From: Tillandsia leiboldiana
Lineage: Eukaryota; Streptophyta; Magnoliopsida; Poales; Bromeliaceae
NCBI GenBank assembly: GCA_029204045.2
Contig: CM055061.1
Span: forward strand, 40,386,977 to 40,450,976
Reading direction: 5' to 3'
DNA: 64,000 nt
The position numbers were made by a program, and so were the translations under genes. The notes under the pieces were generated by a model. It had not been told where the DNA came from. It worked only from the letters and a program-made list of their open reading frames with translations, and did no database searches. Positions 9,530 through 22,600 of the stretch are shown here, piece after piece (within the stretch, counting starts at the first letter, position 1; every line of letters begins with the position of its first letter).

Positions 9530-9668
9530 TCAATCGCTCACCCCGAACCGCTCGGGAGAGTTAGAAATCCAATCAGGACTCTCGCTAAAATCACGGCTCT
9601 CACGCGAGTCATCCTAGGGTCCAACCACAAGCCTAGGGTTCCTAAGTCCTCCAAGACCTACATCCTAG

Positions 9669-9680
9669 GCTCTGATACCA
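9669..9680 (-). other. Primer binding site (tRNA-iMet), Tekay-A
   Basis: The minus strand reads TGGTATCAGAGC, complementary to the 3' end of plant initiator methionine tRNA. It lies 8 nt inside the 5' LTR. Confidence 0.95.
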
Positions 9681-10518
9681 CTCTAATCTGTCACGCCCCG
9701 GGGCGATACTGCGCCCCGGCTCGCCCACAGATCCGCCGCCCGTACGGGAAGCCCCGTATAGGCGTAGCGACTAACCTGCAAAGAAACATCTACACTAGCA
9801 GATATCAGAGCTGAAAGAGAAAAGCTGGAAAGGAATACATAAAATAAGGCTACAACCTTTAAATATACAGACCATCCTCACCAGAAATACAGGAGTCTCT
9901 CATAAAAGCAGGAAAGGAAGGTACAACTCAAAACCTCACTACAAAAGTCACTCGACATAACACACACCAAAATGGAACTGGGGTACATCTACTCACACAC
10001 CGAAGACGACAGGAGGGGATCTATCTCGCGACGCCCTTACCTCGGTCAGAAGGAGCTGGATCAGCAACAGGAACTGCAGGAACTGGAGCAGAAGTCCCTG
10101 GGGAGAAAACACCACGACGGGTGTGAGAACTACATCCCACAGTAGTTCTCAGTGGGTGCCGCCAACAAGCCCGACGGTCTACCCACTAAGTCTACCAGAG
10201 GCAAAAGTAACATATGCAGTGCTATAAGGAGAGCTAGGAAAGGTAACTCTACAGCTACAATGCCTCTATCTAGATGCTCAACAGTGGAACAGAAAGAACA
10301 TAATGCCACAACTAACTCTCATCCCTGATCACCCAATCAAAACTGACTGCCACAACGGGTCCAGTCAAACCTGCGCCAACCTACTGCCGTTACGTCCCGG
10401 AGGAGCGGACTTACGTAGGGCGTCCGTGGCTGCCAACGAAAGCACAGCCAGAGGGACCACTGCGACGACAAGTCGCTAAAGAACATCTCAAACTCACACC
10501 GGTACACAACCCGGTCTC

Positions 10519-10561
10519 GCCTACTCCGGAGTGGCCCTCGAGGGGAGCGACCCGCTCGAGT
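10519..10561 (-). other. Inter-family conserved LTR block, copy in A right LTR
   Basis: This copy matches 2182-2223 with one extra G. It includes ACTCCGGAGT and the inverted arms CTCGAG and CTCGAGT. Confidence 0.8.
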
Positions 10562-11873
10562 CAAAGTAACCCATAAGTATCACTGTATAGTATCACTGTA
10601 AAGCTCAAATGTGGCTCATGCAGGCTATGATCCAATCCTCGATCAATAAGATCGACTACCAAACAAATCACTGTCTCACACACTAGCTGGAATCTACACA
10701 GCTGAAACCCACTGTCTCTCTGACAGTTTCCAAGAACCCAGATCTACCATCACTATCACTCTCCCAAAGAAATCAAATCTACAGACTGCTATCAACTCCA
10801 CTCGGTCCCCAGACACGAGTGCAAATGCATCCCACAACCGACCGACCTCTCGGCCCACAACTCGGGCGAGGAAAAGCTAAGTCCAAGGTGAAATAAAGTA
10901 TCGTGATGTGGAATGTCTAGAGCAATAAAAACCTAGCCCAAGTTGGAGTTTTTCTACAGACTGGCTGAACATGATACATATGACAGGGGTGCTAGGTCAA
11001 ATTCCAAGATTTCATTACTTAACATAGTGCAGGAATCAAAAGATTCAACAACTGATATACAAGATACAACATACAGTTTTACACATGCTAATACTCCAAT
11101 TTCTAACATGCATGATCCTACACACATAGAATTAGTACACAGTCCAGAGTTCTTGGAAGCAAGGTCACCCACCTGAAAGTGCTAACTGTCCAAAATGGCA
11201 CAGCTGAGAAAGCCCACAACTGTCAAATCACAAATCCCACCAAGCCAACATCACGGTAGAAGTGCTCACAAACTCCTGGGTACAAACATACACCAAAATT
11301 ACACTTTAATTCACACAATTCCACATTCCCCAAAATCTGTGGTGAACAGTCCCACTAACACGAAATTTTCACCTGAAAAACTTCCTCCAAAAATTCCAAT
11401 AAAAATATGACGGCGATCCTCGCGAAGAGTAGATGTCGATAGAGTCCTGAAACGTCGAATTCCGATGTCCGGATGAGGAGATAAAAATCCGACAAGTAGG
11501 TGTTGTCCAAATCAACCAACAGTCGCAAAGGGGGTTAAAAATGTACCCAGAACCCCAAGAAAATCTCGGATCCAGAAAAAGTGTCCAACACGAAAAATGT
11601 AGATTTACCTCTTACGAAACCGTCACCGCAGAAATCGTCCAAAAATAATGTCGGGGTAGCCCGGTAGACCTCCCGGACTAAACTGCGACGGAAATGGGCC
11701 TCCAACAGTAGATCGTCGCTCCGCACCCCGATGCAGAAGTCGCCGTCGTCGCGGCCTCCAAAAATCCTGAGCTTCCGCCAAAAGATGCACAAGAGGGAGA
11801 GAAACAACTTTGGTGAAGGGCTCCAAGTGAAAAGCTTTCGGGAAAAGCTTCAAAACGAGGCCCCTTGAGGCCT

Positions 11874-11880
11874 TTTTATA
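11874..11880 (-). promoter_or_regulatory. TATA box, A right LTR (active-side promoter)
   Basis: The minus strand reads TATAAAA in the same palindromic context as the left LTR. Being in the 5' LTR, this copy would drive the genomic RNA. Confidence 0.7.
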
Positions 11881-12016
11881 GGCCTCACCCGAAACAGCCC
11901 GGAAAAAACAAGTCAATGGGCTTTGGGCCCAAAATTTCGGGCGCCCGGAACATTCGGGCGGCTACAGTGTTGGGCCGGGCCCAACACTGTTCACGCCCGA
12001 ATCCACCAGGAGCCGC

Positions 12017-12511
12017 CACGTGGCCCGCCGAACAGCAAACAGCTGTTCGGCCCACCCGCTAGCTGCCACGTGGCCCGCCCCCGCACAGTGAGGCGGTTGG
12101 CGCCCGCCAATCAGCGGGCGACACGTGTCCACCCCGGTTGACCCGCTGACCGGTCGGCGGCCGCGCCGGGCGCGCGGCATGGCCCCGACGTGGGCACGCG
12201 CCCCGAGGCACCGACCCCGACTCCGTGCGCCGCGCACGGTGCGCCCGCGAACCAGAGGGCGACACGCGTCCCCTACACCCGGTCCACGCATTCAACTGGA
12301 ATTCAGTGGACCGCGCCGCATGCACCGACCAACCGGAGGCTGCCACGTGGCCCCGCATTGGTCCATGCACCGCCGCGCTCACCCGGTAGACCGCGCGCCT
12401 TGCGCCCGCCAATCAGGCGGTGCCACGTGTCCATGCGCCGGGTCTGTGCACCCCGCCGCGCAGCTCTGTGGACCGCGCATCCTGAACCGGCCAATGACAG
12501 GCCGCCACGTG
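12017..12511 (-). promoter_or_regulatory. ERSE-like / G-box array, A right LTR
   Basis: G-boxes start at 12017, 12067, 12122, 12344, 12424 and 12506. CCAAT or CCAAC begins exactly 15 bp before four of them (12107, 12329, 12409, 12491). The array is the duplicate of the left-LTR array. Confidence 0.75.
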
Positions 12512-12839
12512 GCATCCCGGCGGTCTACGGCCCCTCCCATGCACCATTTTCCACTGAAAACTTCCGGGAGTCCGTTTTTGGGCATCCGGACTCAGAAATA
12601 AACAAGCAAATAGCCGTTTTCAAGCGTTTTTCCGTGCTGAATCCATTTCCGACCTCTGTTGGGCCTAATTCTTTTCCGAAATTTCGGCAAACTCAGCCGA
12701 AGGCCTACACAGCTAATAATAACACACAGGGTCCATCTGTGGCATCCCATTGACGCACCATGGGCCAGATACACCAACGCTAGGTGCTCTAACAGTGGAT
12801 TCATCGGAAGAACGCTGCATGGGAATTTGGGCCACTACA

Positions 12840-15800
12840 CTGTACCTCAGTACTCCCGAAGCATCCACTGAAAAATCCCCTGATCGAACACTCGGAATCT
12901 AATCTCTAATCCTGGTTAAATGGGGGTCCTCGCTCTGTTTTTCCCGGATCCTCTCCAGCAGAGTGGGCTGCACGACCAAAGACATCAGTCTAGCAGAGAC
13001 CCCAGGGGATACAACCTCTATCTCGAGCCGTCTCAATTCCTCTAACAGTGGCGCCTGATTTGTAATCAACATGGACAAACTCTGTACTGCTCTCCGGCTT
13101 AATGCGTCAGCGACCACGTTAGCCTTGCCTGGGTGGTAAAGGATGTCCACATCATAATCCTTTAGTAGCTCTAACCATCTGCGCTGCCTCAAATTCAGTT
13201 CCTTCTGCGTGAACAGGTACTTTAGGCTCTTGTGATCGGTGTAGATCTCACAATGCTCCCCATATAGGTAATGGCGCCAAAGCTTCAGTGCAAACACCAC
13301 GGCAGCAAGTTCCAAGTCATGGGTAGGATAATTCTTCTCGTAATCCTTAAGCTGTCTCGATGCATAAGCAATTACCCTCCCTTCCTGCATCAGCACGCAT
13401 CCAAGCCCACTGTGCGATGCATCACTGTAGATCACATATCCTTTCCCCATAACAGGGAGGGAAAGGATAGGAGCGGTCATCAATCTATCCTTTAGCTCCT
13501 CAAAGCTCCTCTGGCAGTCCTCACTCCAGATAAACTTAACTCCTTTACGCGTCAACCGAGTGAGGGGTGTGGAAAGCTTCGCAAAGCCTTCCACAAACCG
13601 ACGATAATAACCAGCTAACCCTATGAAGCTGCGCACCTCAGATACAGTCGTCGGTCGGGGCCAATCTCGAACTGCCTCAATCTTCGCCGGGTCTACTGCT
13701 ACACCGGCGGCGGAAATCACATGGCCCAAGAAAGCTACCTCCCGAAGCCAAAACTCGCACTTTGACAGCTTGGCATACAACTTCTTATCTCGTAGAAGTT
13801 GTAGCACAGTCCTCAAGTGCTCCACGTGCTCGGCCTCGCTTCGGGAGTAAATAAGGATATCATCAATGAACACCACCACAAAACGATCCAGAAAGGGCCG
13901 AAATATCCTGTTCATCAAGTCCATAAAGGCGGCAGGGGCATTAGTCAATCCAAACGGCATAACTGAAAACTCGTAATGCCCGTACCGTGATCTGAAAGCA
14001 GTCTTAGGAATATCCTCAGCCTTCACCTTCAGTTGGTGGTAACCAGACTATAGATCAATTTTGGAAAATACACAAGACCCTTGCAGCTGATCAAAGAGAT
14101 CATCGATGCGCGGCAGAGGGTACTTGTTCTTAATGGTCACTTTGTTCAATTCCCTATAGTCCACACACAACCGAAGTGACCCATCCTTCTTTTTCACGAA
14201 TAGCACCGGTGCTCCCCAAGGCGACACACTTGGTCTAATAAAGCCCTTATCCATCAGGTCTTGCAGCTGTGCTTTAAGCTCTCGCAGCTCAGCCGGTGCC
14301 ATCCGATAAGGAGCCTTAGAGATTGGCGCAGTTCCTGGAACTACGTCAATCACAAACTCAATCTCTCTGTCTGGCGGCATACTAGTCAGCTTAGGTGGAA
14401 AAACATCCGGAAACTCGCGGGCAATAGGAATATCCCTGAGTCCCGGTGTCGCCGTAGGCCCCTCAACAACACTAGCCAAAAAGGCTACACATCCTCGATG
14501 AATCATCCGCCTCGCTCGGGAAGTCGAAACCACAGAGGCAAAGAAAGCACTCTGACATCCCCGATATACAAACATCTCCTGGCCTGGCTCTCTAAAAGTG
14601 ACAGTCCTCGCGGCACAATCAATAGTCGCAAAAAACTGAGCCAGCCAGTCCATCCCAAGAATCACATCAAAGTCCCTCAGCTGTCTCAAGACCAACAGGT
14701 CTGCTGGCATAATCCAGGACTCGATCTGTATCGGGCAGGACCAACAACACTCCTCCACGTGCAAAGTGTGTTCGGGAATCTGAACCTCTCGTGCACGTGG
14801 CAAAAATCCTACCTCTAACCCATGTAATGATGCAAAAGATCTACTAATGAAAGAATGCGATGCTCCAGTATCAAATAAGGTACGAGTCCTAATGCCAGAG
14901 AGTAAGGTGATACCTGCCACCACATGGTCCGCTGCTGAAGAATCCTCTACCTGTGCAGCATACACTCGCCCACTCTGAGCTGGAGGGCGATAATCGGTGG
15001 GATGGGAAGAAGATGGCTTGCTCGCTAGAGCATAAGGCCGCTGAGCCGTCGACCGCTGCTGCGATGATGCTGGGGCAGATGCTGAAGAAGGAGCGGCTGA
15101 AGTCGAAAAGGGGCACGCAGCTCGAATGTGCCCTGGCTGTCCACATCCGTAGCAGCGACCCCACCGCTGGTCGCAAGTGCCGGGGAAATGCGGACCTCCA
15201 CAGAAGATACAACTGCTGGGAGCCCGTGACTGTCGGGACTGCTGCTGCTGAGACTGTCGCTGTCGCTGCGGCTGCCGCTGAGACCCGCGCTGCGACGAAT
15301 GAGATCCCTGCTGCTGCTGCGGGGGCCTCTGGGACCCACTAGGCCCTCGCCGCTCTGAACGCCCACGGCCTGGGAACTGAGGCGGTGGCGGTCGGGGCGG
15401 CCTCCAAGTACTGGCCTGTCCCCCCTCGTCATGGGCTGGTCGCTTTCTGTCGGAGCTCTGAGCGACCGCGGCCCTCTGTCTGGCCACCACCAGATCACCT
15501 CTCTCCACCCACTGTGCATGCTCTGCAGCTGCCTCCAGAGTCTGAAATCTCTGAGCATGCACCAGTGTGTAAATCTCTGGACGGAGGCCTCCCTCAACCT
15601 GGTGCGGACCGTCACGAGCGACGAAGGGCACACAGTTCAGCAACTCCGTGAACTCCTGGAAATAGGCATGAGCCGATCGATTGCCCTGCTGCAGGTTCTT
15701 CAAGTCGTCCTCCAACTTCTTCTTCACACTGGTCGAAAAATAGTTGTCCAGCACCATCCGTCGGAACTCCTCCCAAGGCAGCTGCCGAGTAATCCGGAAC

Positions 15801-16303
15801 TCCAGGGGCTCTACCCGCTGCCACCAAAAATCAGCATCTCCGTCCAAACAGTGCACCGCCATGTGCACTCGATACCTCGGGTCGATGAAGAAGTCCCGAA
15901 AAAGCTTCTCCATCGCAGAAAGCCATCTCCCAACAGCCCAGGGCTGCGCATCCCGCCCTGAGAATCTAGGGGGTCCCCGCTGAACAAACTTGGAGAGTTT
16001 GTTAGCGATATCCTGCTCCTCCTCCGCAGTCAAAGGCTGAATAGCTCCAGGAGCCCCGCTACTCGAAGATGGCGCTGACGGCACGAAAGGTGCAACAGGA
16101 GGCACAAGGGCCTCAGGAACAGCTGGGGATGGTGCCTCTCTCTGGGCAAGGAGCTGCTCAAACCTCTGCTCCTGGCGGCGCTGACCCTCCGCCAATTGAG
16201 CCACCAAGGCCCTCAACTCAGTAAGCTCGGGGGGTGTAGGCTGCCCTGGCTCATCAGGGGGTAACGGGACACCCCGAGTAGGGATCCGACGTCGGGGAGG
16301 CAT
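12840..16303 (-). pseudogene. Tekay-B0 gag-pol, truncated in the integrase N-terminal region
   Basis: The start MPPRRR is at 16303. The order is gag, zinc knuckle (CYGCGQPGHIRAAC), protease (FDTGAS), RT (FIDDIL) and RNase H; it stops where Tekay-A begins, before the integrase HHCC. A nonsense codon interrupts RT at 14048-14050, in IDL*SGYHQL where family A has Gln. A second stop is at 12899, again Gln to stop. A 9-bp in-frame loss in gag removes LFE relative to B1. The RT stop is shared with B1, which points to duplication of one already broken copy. Confidence 0.9.
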
Positions 16304-16374
16304 CCTGCCACAAGAAATCACGAATAAGTAACATAACCCCACACGACCCAATCTAGCGAAAGTCAAAGACATCC

Positions 16375-16433
16375 CCCAATTTCTGCGACTTTATGTTGTC
16401 TGCAGCCAACATAACGGTCCACCAGAAATTGGG
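16375..16433 (-). other. Two-tier leader stem-loop with CTGCAG loop, Tekay-B0
   Basis: Outer arms CCCAATTTCTG (16375-16385) and CAGAAATTGGG (16423-16433) pair perfectly over 11 bp. Inner arms TTATGTTG (16391) and CAACATAA (16407) pair over 8 bp around CTGCAG. The outer stem differs completely in sequence from those of A and E yet is retained. Confidence 0.8.
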
Positions 16434-16575
16434 TATGTCGATCACTCTTCACTCACTGGAAGAGTCCAAAAAATAAATCAACGACTTTCGCGAAGTGTCA
16501 CGCCTCTCGCGCCCTATCATCCTAGGGTCTGCCAAAAGCCTAGGGTTTCCTAAGTCCCAACTGACCTATCCCTAA

Positions 16576-16587
16576 GCTCTGATACCA
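16576..16587 (-). other. Primer binding site (tRNA-iMet), Tekay-B0
   Basis: The minus strand reads TGGTATCAGAGC, 8 nt inside the LTR at 16596. Confidence 0.95.
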
Positions 16588-17323
16588 ACTTAATCTGTCA
16601 CGCCCCGGGTGTAAACCGGAACCCGGGCCCGCCAACAGATCCGCCGTGCACACAGAATTTTCTATGTGCACGAAGCGCTGGTAACCTGCTCAGATATATA
16701 ATATACAATAAAAGAGCATAAACAGAGCTGAACTAATAAAACTAAAAGTAATCTCAGACTGAAATAAGCTTCAAGCAGAAATAAAAGTACAATATACTCC
16801 CAGCTCACCAAAAATATACAACCAGCTGGCCAAAGCCAGACCCAAAAGGAAACTACTGAAGTCTGAGATACAAAAGGGGTACAATAAAAACCTCGCTAGT
16901 CTCTCACTTGGGGTAGACGATCTAGCTAGTCGGCGATCCTCTTACCTCGATCTGCCGCTGAAGGCCCAGCAGCTCCCACAGATGACTCTGCAAAACAAAG
17001 GGGAAAAGGACAGGAAACAACAATGGGGGTGAGAACTACTAGATAAACCAGTAGCCTCCCCTAGCGGGTAAAACCTCTAATGCTGACGCACCCACTAGGA
17101 ATAAAGAGGCAAAAGGAAGAACAGTGGTATGCAATAAAGACTGCTGAAACAGGAACTACCACTACTATGCCTCTAAATGCAGTGCCAAAAGATAACTGTA
17201 TATATGCAACTATAAAGCTGACTGCCCAAAGAAACCCAATCAGAGGGCCAAGAAATACTGGCACTGCCTGCTCTGTCATCACTCACAACTCACCAACTGA
17301 CCGGCACCCATCACGGTCAAAAA

Positions 17324-17366
17324 GCCTACTCCGGAGTGGCACTCGAGGGGAGCGACCCACACGAGT
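17324..17366 (-). other. Inter-family conserved LTR block, copy in B middle LTR
   Basis: The block starts GCCTACTCCGGAGTGG, followed by CACTCGAGGGGAGCGACCC and an ACACGAGT end. It corresponds to the A, D and E copies. Confidence 0.8.
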
Positions 17367-18680
17367 AAAGTATCTCTGTATCAATCATCTCTGTAACCGA
17401 TGTCTCACAATAGCAGGACTGGATCATGACCATGATCAAAGTGGGAATACTCCATCCACTAATGCAACCCTGATCCCCAATCTGATGTGATAATAACATC
17501 CGGTCAACCGCCCAAAATTCGCGGTTGCCACTATCTCCCACAATCCCCAAGAAGAGTCTAAACTGTCCCAGACTCAAGATCCAACTACACTATCTCAAGA
17601 TCCCGATCTGACTCGACCGTCATGCATCGTTAGAGAAGAATAACAATAAAACATGTTTTCTCCTAAGTCAAATCCCATGGTATAGTGCTGCAGTAAAATA
17701 GTGGCTTAACTAGTTGTCCAAATAAGCATGCAAGTGTTTTCTTTTAAAGCATTTCAAAAAAGTGACTAAGGTTTCATATGAAGGATCATTTTAAAATAAT
17801 ATTGGGTTACTTATTTGCATGCGGTTTAGGATATAGCAAATGTCCAACTTTATTGTCCCAGATTTATCATATAGAAGCTATCAATTAATTTAGGGGGGCC
17901 CAATGCAATAGGTTCATATACCACAAGTTATCTATCACATGTATAATTTGGAAACTCCACTATTCCTAGTGTGCAAGTCAACAAAGAGGGAAACGCAACC
18001 ACCCACCTCGAAAAGCGTGCACAATACACCCAGAAAATACCCGCTGTCCTCTAAACACACCGTCAGCTGAAACAGTATCCTACAACATCACACAAGTGTA
18101 CACGGTGTAAAAACTACAAGTTCCAAACACAAATTGCTGTTTTTACAATCAGCACGTAAAACGAAGAATTTCACCTCTGTCTCGAGCTCCTAAAATCTCA
18201 AAAAATCACAGTTGCGTTCCTCGCGAAAAGTAGCCCAAAATCGACTCTTGAATCGCCTAGATCTGATATTCCTACGCTGAGAAACAATTCGTCGAAGTCG
18301 CCGCTGTCCAAAAACCCAAACAGCAAAAGAGGGGGTCAAAACACCTCGGGAATCGTGCCAAGGAATCGGAATCCAGAGAAACCACCAACACGGAAAACGA
18401 AGCCCTACCTCTTAGGAACACACTGGCGAAGAAATCGTCGAAAGAGGACTCCTGTACTGCGCAGGGGACTCCTCGGACTGAAATGCGACGATAACGGGCC
18501 AAGATTGGGGAAAAACGAGGCACACTGTAAAATCCGGATCGCCGCTGTCGAACTTCCAGAAAATCTGGGAACGCACCACGAGGTAGAAAATAAGAAGATG
18601 AAAAACTTCTCTTAAGGCCCCTCCCACAGATTCTCTCTCTATCTCTCGGAAAACAGAGAAAAAGAAGGGAGGGGAGGCCT

Positions 18681-18688
18681 TTAAATAG
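18681..18688 (-). promoter_or_regulatory. TATA-like box, B middle LTR
   Basis: The minus strand reads TATTTAAA between GGCC repeats, in the same relative place as the family A TATA box. The ERSE-like array lies 200-650 bp upstream. Confidence 0.55.
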
Positions 18689-18886
18689 GCCCACAAAAAC
18701 AATTGGGATAATACCCAACGTGTCCCCAGATTCGGGCTGCTACAGTGCGGCCCGGCACTTTCGGGCGGCTACAGTGCGGCCCGGCCCAAGGATTTCCGGG
18801 CGCGCACAGTGTAGCCCAGCCCAGCCCATCCCGCGCACGGGATCCAGCCGCGTCCAACCGGCCGTCCGACCCGGCCAAGGGCCCGA

Positions 18887-19328
18887 CACGTGTCCGCCGA
18901 ACAGGCGGCAGCCGTGCGGGCCCAACGGGGAGGCGCCACGTGCCCCCCTCCCCTGGTCAGCACGCGTGCGGCGCCAGCCACTGGCGTGGTGCCACGTGGG
19001 GCGGCGCCGCCCCCCCGACACGGGTGCCGGTCGGTCAACGCGCCGCCCACGTGCGCGTACGGCCGCAGGCGCGGGCCCGCGGGTGCACCGCGCGCACCTG
19101 CGCCGTCCAACCCGGGGCTGCCACGTGGCGCGCCCCGGTCCACCGTGCACCGCGCACAGCCCCGCCTCTGCCCGGCCTGCCCGCGCTGCCCGCGCACGCT
19201 CTCGTGCGCCGCGCGCGCTACACCGGCCCAACCAGCGCCTGCCACGTGGCCCGCCGGTCCACCGTGCACCGGCGGTCCACCCCGTGGACCGAGAGCCGTG
19301 CGCCGGCCCAATAAGAGCCTGCCACGTG
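18887..19328 (-). promoter_or_regulatory. ERSE-like / G-box array, B middle LTR
   Basis: Seven CACGTG motifs start at 18887, 18937, 18993, 19048, 19122, 19243 and 19323. The one at 19323 has a perfect CCAAT at 19308, exactly 15 bp before. CCAAC at 18922, 19107 and 19228, and CCACT at 18978, keep the same spacing. The array is GC-rich and not colinear with family A outside the modules. Confidence 0.72.
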
Positions 19329-19652
19329 TCCCCGGCCGGTCCACAGCTCCCCCCGTGCACCAATTTGCGCAGAAAACTTCCGGGGCTCCGTTTTTGGGCA
19401 TCTGGACTCCAAATTAAATAAGTAAATAGCCGTTTTCAAGCGTTTTTCCGCGCTGAATTCAAATACGGCCTCCGATTAGCCTGATTCCACTCCTAAAATT
19501 CGGCAAAGGCAGCCGAAGGTCAGGCTTGCTCCCAAATCCTCTCTGGTTCCAAACAACATATCACTTTGACATGTTGGGGCCCCACACACCAATAATAGGT
19601 GTTCTACACCCCGAAACAGGGGCAAAACCACCGAAAAACCTAGGACACTACA

Positions 19653-19664
19653 TCCTCCCCCACT
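19653..19664 (-). other. Polypurine tract, Tekay-B1
   Basis: The minus strand reads AGTGGGGGAGGA directly before the LTR TG. Confidence 0.85.
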
Positions 19665-19699
19665 AACAAAAGTTTCGTCCTCGAAACGAAAATCATACC

Positions 19700-22600
19700 T
19701 CAATCCTGAGCCTCGAACAGGTAAGGGTAGGCGTCCATCATCGCTGACTCGAGCTCCCACGTCGCCTCGCGCTCATCATGATTGCTCCAGAGGATCTTCA
19801 CATAGGGGATGGTCCGATTGCGCAATTCTTTCATCTCCCGCTCTAGAATCCGCAGTGGGCGCTCCTCATATCTCAAATCCTCGCTGATCTCAAGTGGCGT
19901 GAAGTCGATGACGTGCGATGGGTCGAAGACGTACCTCCTCAGAGTGGAAACATGAAACACATCATGGACACCAGCAAGTCTCGGGGGAAGTGCAAGTCGG
20001 TAAGCAACTGGCCCGATACGCTCTAATACCTCAAAGGGTCTAATGTATCGGGGACTGAGTTTCCCGCGAATGCCAAACCTCCTTATCCCTTTGGACGGCG
20101 AGACTTTCAAAAATACATGATCTCCAACCTGAAACTCTAAGTCTCGCCGCCGAACATCAGCAAAGCTCCTCTGTCGACTCTGAGCGGTCTGAAGATGCTG
20201 TCGAATTACCCGGACCTTCTCCTCCGCCTCTAGCAATATATCTGGTCCCAGAGTCCGCCTCTCCCCCACATCACTCCAATATAGCGGTGATCGACATTTG
20301 CGTCCATACAACGCTTCAAATGGAGCCATTCGAATGCTTGCTTGAAAGCTGTTGTTGTACGCAAACTCAGCCAGTGATAAGTGTCGAATCCATCCACCGC
20401 CGAAATCTAGGACACAAGCCCTCAGCATATCCTCAAGGATCTGAATCGTCCGCTCTGACTGTCCATCAGTCTGTGGGTGGAAGGCTGTACTGAATCTGAG
20501 CTGAGTCCCCAAGGTAGTCTGTAAACTCCTCCAGAATCGCGAAACAAACCTCGGGTCTCTATCTGATACTATAGAAGCTGGCACTCCATGTAATCTCACT
20601 ATCTCATCCAAATATAACTGGGCTAGTCGCTCGAGTGGCCAAGTAGTCTGTATAGGTAAAAAGTGCGCTGACTTGGTAAGTCGGTCCACAACTACCCAGA
20701 TAGCATCTGCACCTCCCTGTGCCCTCGGCAACCCGACCACAAAATCCATAGTAATGTGGTCCCATTTCCACTCGGGAATCGGGAGACTCTGTAGCTTGCC
20801 AGCTGGCACTCGATGCTCAGCTTTTACCTGCTGACAAGTTAAACACTGCGACACAAACCTCCCAATATCCCTTTTCATGCCATTCCACCAGAAGTGTGCC
20901 TTGAGGTCCTTATACATCTTAGTCCCCCCAGGATGAAGGGTATAAGGTGTATAATGGGCCTCCTTCAATATCTGTTCTCTGATCTCAGCATCCACTGGCA
21001 CACATGCTCGGTCCCTGTACCTCAGTACTCCCGAAGCATCCACTGAAAAATCCCCTGATCGAACACTCGGAATCTGATCTCTAATCCTGGTTAAATGGGG
21101 GTCCTCGCTCTGTTTTTCCCGGATCCTCTCCAGCAGAGTGGGCTGCACGACCAAAGACATCAGTCTAGCAGAGACCCCAGGGGATACAACCTCTATCTCG
21201 AGCCGTCTCAATTCCTCTAGCAGTGGCGCCTGATTTGTAATCAACATGGACAAACTCTGTACTGCTCTCCGGCTTAATGCGTCAGCGACCACGTTAGCCT
21301 TGCCTGGGTGGTAAAGGATGTCCACATCATAATCCTTTAGTAGCTCTAACCATCTGCGCTGCCTCAAATTCAGTTCCTTCTGCGTGAACAGGTACTTTAG
21401 GCTCTTGTGATCGGTGTAGATCTCACAATGCTCCCCATATAGGTAATGGCGCCAAAGCTTCAGTGCAAACACCACGGCAGCAAGTTCCAAGTCATGGGTA
21501 GGATAATTCTTCTCGTAATCCTTAAGCTGTCTCGATGCATAAGCAATTACCCTCCCTTCCTGCATCAGCACGCATCCAAGCCCACTGTGCGATGCATCAC
21601 TGTAGATCACATATCCTTTCCCCATAACAGGGAGGGAAAGGATAGGAGCGGTCATCAATCTATCCTTTAGCTCCTCAAAGCTCCTCTGGCAGTCCTCACT
21701 CCAGATAAACTTAACTCCTTTACGCGTCAACCGAGTGAGGGGTGTGGAAAGCTTCGCAAAGCCTTCCACAAACCGACGATAATAACCAGCTAACCCCATG
21801 AAGCTGCGCACCTCAGATACAGTCGTCGGTCGGGGCCAATCTCGAACTGCCTCAATCTTCGCCGGGTCTACTGCTACACCGGCGGCGGAAATCACATGGC
21901 CCAAGAAAGCTACCTCCCGAAGCCAAAACTCGCACTTTGACAGCTTGGCATACAACTTCTTATCTCGTAGAAGTTGTAGCACAGTCCTCAAGTGCTCCAC
22001 GTGCTCGGCCTCGCTTCGGGAGTAAATAAGGATATCATCAATGAACACCACCACAAAACGATCCAGAAAGGGCCGAAATATCCTGTTCATCAAGTCCATA
22101 AAGGCGGCAGGGGCATTAGTCAATCCAAACGGCATAACTGAAAACTCGTAATGCCCGTACCGTGATCTGAAAGCAGTCTTAGGAATATCCTCAGCCTTCA
22201 CCTTCAGTTGGTGGTAACCAGACTATAGATCAATTTTGGAAAATACACAAGACCCTTGCAGCTGATCAAAGAGATCATCGATGCGCGGCAGAGGGTACTT
22301 GTTCTTAATGGTCACTTTGTTCAATTCCCTATAGTCCACACACAACCGAAGTGACCCATCCTTCTTTTTCACGAATAGCACCGGTGCTCCCCAAGGCGAC
22401 ACACTTGGTCTAATAAAGCCCTTATCCATCAGGTCTTGCAGCTGTGCTTTAAGCTCTCGCAGCTCAGCCGGTGCCATCCGATAAGGAGCCTTAGAGATTG
22501 GCGCAGTTCCTGGAACTACGTCAATCACAAACTCAATCTCTCTGTCTGGCGGCATACTAGTCAGCTCAGGTGGAAAAACATCCGGAAACTCGCGGGCAAT

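Larger units (their letters stand above)
1352..12839 (-). mobile_element. Tekay/Del-type gypsy retrotransposon, family A
   Basis: This two-LTR Ty3/gypsy element runs on the minus strand, with the 3' LTR at the left and the 5' LTR at the right. Internal order on the minus strand is primer site, leader hairpin, gag, protease, RT, RNase H, integrase, chromodomain and polypurine tract, the order of chromoviruses. LTRs of about 3.1 kb and the C-terminal chromodomain fit the Del/Tekay clade. The left 5-bp flank (CCGTA, end of a copia LTR) and right flank (CTGTA, inside family B pol) come from different sequences, so this is not a simple insertion with a target-site duplication. Confidence 0.9.
9689..12839 (-). 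repeat. Tekay-A 5' LTR
   Basis: It starts TGTCACGCCCCGG and ends ACTACA, 3151 bp, and matches the left LTR. It carries the same stem-loop (10124-10151), conserved block (10519), TATA box (11874) and ERSE-like array (12017-12511). Sequence to its right is the interior of family B pol, joined with no spacer. Confidence 0.93.
16596..19652 (-). repeat. Tekay-B middle LTR, shared by B0 and B1
   Basis: It starts TGTCACGCCCCGGG and ends ACTACA, 3057 bp. A primer site lies to its left (B0) and a polypurine tract to its right (B1), so it is a 5' LTR for B0 and a 3' LTR for B1. It differs from the right LTR at only a handful of positions that I noticed by eye. Confidence 0.93.

Noticed and set aside
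18720..19421. Arg/Pro-rich ORFs of about 200 codons in the B and A LTR U3 regions
   Set aside because: They overlap the G-box array in high-GC sequence on both strands and lie upstream of the TATA box, so they are chance ORFs.
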